From positions 83,548 to 147,547 of the forward strand of contig NZ_JAHBYD010000009.1 of the NCBI RefSeq assembly GCF_019636135.1: 64,000 nucleotides of DNA. Direction: 5' to 3'. A program made the position numbers and the translations under genes. The notes beneath the pieces were generated by a model. It made no database searches. It had not been told where the DNA came from and was given only the letters and a program-made list of their open reading frames with translations. Shown here piece by piece: positions 62,681 through 64,000 of the stretch; the stretch's first letter is position 1, and each line of letters starts with the position of its first letter. This DNA is from Phenylobacterium sp. GTDB lineage: Bacteria; Pseudomonadota; Alphaproteobacteria; Caulobacterales; Caulobacteraceae.

Positions 62681-63514
62681 ATGTCCGCGTTCGACGCCCG
62701 TGACCTGCTCGACTGCTATGCGCGCGGCGTCTTTCCGATGGCCGATGCGCGGGAGGACGCCCGCGTCTTCCTGATCGACCCCGAGCGGCGGGGCGTGATC
62801 CCGCTCGACGCCTTCCACGTGTCGCGGCGGCTGGCGCGGACGGTGCGCTCGGACCGGTTCGAGGTTCGGGTGAACACCGCGTTCCACGAGGTCGTGCTGG
62901 CCTGCGCCGCGTCGGGTCCGGGCCGGACGGAGACGTGGATCAACCGGCCCATCGAGCAGCTCTACCTGCAACTCCACGAGATCGGGCACGGGCATTCCGT
63001 GGAGTGCTGGCAGGACGGAGCGCTGGTGGGCGGGCTCTACGGCGTGTCGCTGCGGGGCGCCTTCTTCGGCGAGAGCATGTTCTCGCGGCGCACCGACGCC
63101 TCGAAGGTGGCGCTGGTCCACCTGGTGTCACGGCTGATCGCGGGCGGCTTCCGGCTGCTCGACACCCAGTTCATGACCGACCACCTGGGCCGGTTCGGCG
63201 CGCAGGAGATCGCGCGCGCCGAGTATCACCGGCGACTGGCGGCGGCGATGGAGACGAGCGCCAGCTTCTACGTGACGGGCGCGGCGGGCTCGGCCTTGGG
63301 GGCCGGCTCGGCCTTCGGCGCCGGCGTGACCGCGGGCGGGGGCGTCGCGGGCGACGGGGCGGCCTTCACCGGCGGCACGGCCTTGGCCGGCGGCAGGTCG
63401 AGCACCTTGGGCTCCGCCGCCTCAGGCGCCCTGGCGGGGGGCGGCCGCGAAGGCGCGGGCGCGGCGGCCGGCGCGGGCGCGCTGGCCCTGCAACTGATCG
63501 CCCAGGCGTCGTAG
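62681..63514 (+). CDS. aat: Leucyl/phenylalanyl-tRNA--protein transferase
   Basis: A GNAT-fold enzyme that adds Leu or Phe to N-terminal Lys/Arg of proteins, feeding the ClpAPS degradation route. Core motifs are [78 protein letters not shown] and [19 protein letters not shown]. The frame is 277 residues, against about 205-240 usual. From residue about 200 it is a Gly/Ala-rich stretch ending ALQLIAQAS, and the last 247 nt lie antisense to the DUF2155 gene. ATG 62681 is used. Confidence 0.92.
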   Translation: MSAFDARDLLDCYARGVFPMADAREDARVFLIDPERRGVIPLDAFHVSRRLARTVRSDRFEVRVNTAFHEVVLACAASGPGRTETWINRPIEQLYLQLHEIGHGHSVECWQDGALVGGLYGVSLRGAFFGESMFSRRTDASKVALVHLVSRLIAGGFRLLDTQFMTDHLGRFGAQEIARAEYHRRLAAAMETSASFYVTGAAGSALGAGSAFGAGVTAGGGVAGDGAAFTGGTALAGGRSSTLGSAASGALAGGGREGAGAAAGAGALALQLIAQAS

Positions 63515-63867
63515 GTCGCGTGTTCGAGCGGGTGCAGGCCCGGCGACGAGGCGTACATCCAGCCCTTGAACGCCTGCTTCGGCGCGGGCGTCGGCCGGCC
63601 CGGCTGCGGCCGCGGCTGGGAGTCGACGGTCACGTAGGCGATCGAGTCCTCGATGGCCTCGTCCGGCGCCGAGCGTTCGCAGGCGCTGACCGTGAAGACG
63701 AGCCCCTTCCAGCGCACCGGGGCGCCGACGCGGGCCTCGAAGCGGAGCGTCTCGGCCGTGACCTTGTCCAGCGCCTGCAGCACGGCGATGTCGTAGCGGG
63801 CGCGGCGGATCGGCGCGGCGGCGGGCTTCTCGGCCACCTGTTCCTTGGGCGCTGCGGCAGGCGCCAC
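63268..63867 (-). CDS. DUF2155-domain protein, N-terminus unresolved
   Basis: The conserved core is clear: [74 protein letters not shown] and DAWAISC. Function is unknown; relatives are exported envelope proteins. After the core comes an Ala/Pro/Lys-rich tail of about 70 residues ([18 protein letters not shown] at the end) that overlaps aat on the other strand. The only in-frame start is GTG 63867, which yields no signal peptide. The frame stays open to the window edge without another start, and a PadR-like segment is encoded opposite it from 63916. Confidence 0.75.
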   Translation of the reverse strand: MAPAAAPKEQVAEKPAAAPIRRARYDIAVLQALDKVTAETLRFEARVGAPVRWKGLVFTVSACERSAPDEAIEDSIAYVTVDSQPRPQPGRPTPAPKQAFKGWMYASSPGLHPLEHATYDAWAISCRASAPAPAAAPAPSRPPPARAPEAAEPKVLDLPPAKAVPPVKAAPSPATPPPAVTPAPKAEPAPKAEPAAPVT

Positions 63868-63915
63868 GTCCTTGGCCTCGACCGGCGCGGCGGGGGCCGG
63901 CGCGGGCGCCGTCCC

Positions 63916-64000
63916 CGTGGCGACGTCCGCCTGGCCGCACTGCTCCTGATCGCCGAGGAGCCTCGCAACGGCTACCAGGTGATCGAGGAACTCGCCGCCC
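63916..64000 (+). CDS. PadR-family regulator N-terminal fragment, no start codon visible
   Basis: The plus strand encodes PRGDVRLAALLLIAEEPRNG then YQVIEELAA before the window ends. This is the beginning of the winged-helix domain of PadR-type repressors, whose first helix carries the LLLIAEEPRNGYQ-type motif. The upstream frame is Arg/Gly-rich, as in many PadR N-termini, but contains no ATG, GTG or TTG for at least 125 nt. Either the real start is non-canonical or the gene is joined abnormally to the DUF2155 region. Confidence 0.5.

Overview
The window is GC-rich (strong G/C preference at third codon positions), densely packed chromosomal DNA from an alphaproteobacterium. Gene content and order point to the Caulobacteraceae (Caulobacter or Phenylobacterium type): an iscR-led suf operon with two cysteine desulfurases, an RNase E ending in a GWWRR tail, an M23 peptidase overlapping a bactofilin gene, aroQ-accB-accC, ParDE-type toxin-antitoxin pairs and a TonB-dependent receptor. 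This placement is inference; no rRNA or tRNA gene was seen that could confirm it.

Layout. 1-3.5 kb: truncated NAD(P)H-hydrate repair gene, a small toxin-antitoxin pair, a histidine phosphatase and a thiolase-like protein. 3.7-5.6 kb: glnB-glnA with a clear terminator. 5.7-15.7 kb: M61 peptidase, alpha/beta hydrolase, topoisomerase IV subunit B, a ParDE pair whose toxin is frameshifted, a DEAD-box helicase, a diguanylate cyclase, an enoyl-CoA hydratase family enzyme and a glutathione transferase. 15.9-23.8 kb: a 2TM protein and the minus-strand operon iscR-iscS-sufB-(unknown coiled-coil protein)-sufC-sufD-sufS-sufT-sufA, with a candidate IscR-controlled promoter. 23.8-32.3 kb: hydrolase, DUF4173 membrane protein with a two-component system, a Baeyer-Villiger-type monooxygenase, anmK. 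32.5-41.2 kb: tyrS, peroxiredoxin, M23 peptidase-bactofilin, prfB with its programmed +1 frameshift, PBP1a and an amidase. 41.6-46.5 kb: RNase E, M48 protease, DsbA-like lipoprotein. 46.7-53 kb: RHH-PIN toxin-antitoxin pair, flavoprotein, aldehyde dehydrogenase, TonB-dependent receptor. 53-57 kb: thiS-thiG, aroQ-accB-accC. 57-64 kb: a gutted isochorismatase remnant, a Na/Pi cotransporter, a PepSY/two-component operon with a glycosyltransferase, aat convergent with a DUF2155 gene, and a PadR-like fragment at the edge.

Functional themes are peptidoglycan growth and recycling (PBP1a, amidase, M23 peptidase, bactofilin, AnmK), Fe-S cluster assembly, nitrogen control, RNA turnover (RNase E, DEAD-box helicase) and envelope signalling (two OmpR-type two-component systems, one with a PepSY partner).

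The most unusual feature at window scale is a set of about ten intergenic long palindromes, 100-200 nt each. They fall into at least four sequence families (two to three copies each for the main ones), and many arms are themselves hairpins, like REP doublets. They abut stop codons, sit inside the suf operon and flank the monooxygenase gene. Other points worth checking are a one-base frameshift in a ParE toxin, an internally deleted hydrolase, a possible AUA start codon, a TonB receptor with a histidine-rich plug and a Zur-like site between flanking direct repeats, a 247-nt antisense overlap of aat and the DUF2155 gene, and a suspicious junction at the right edge where two genes both lack their starts.
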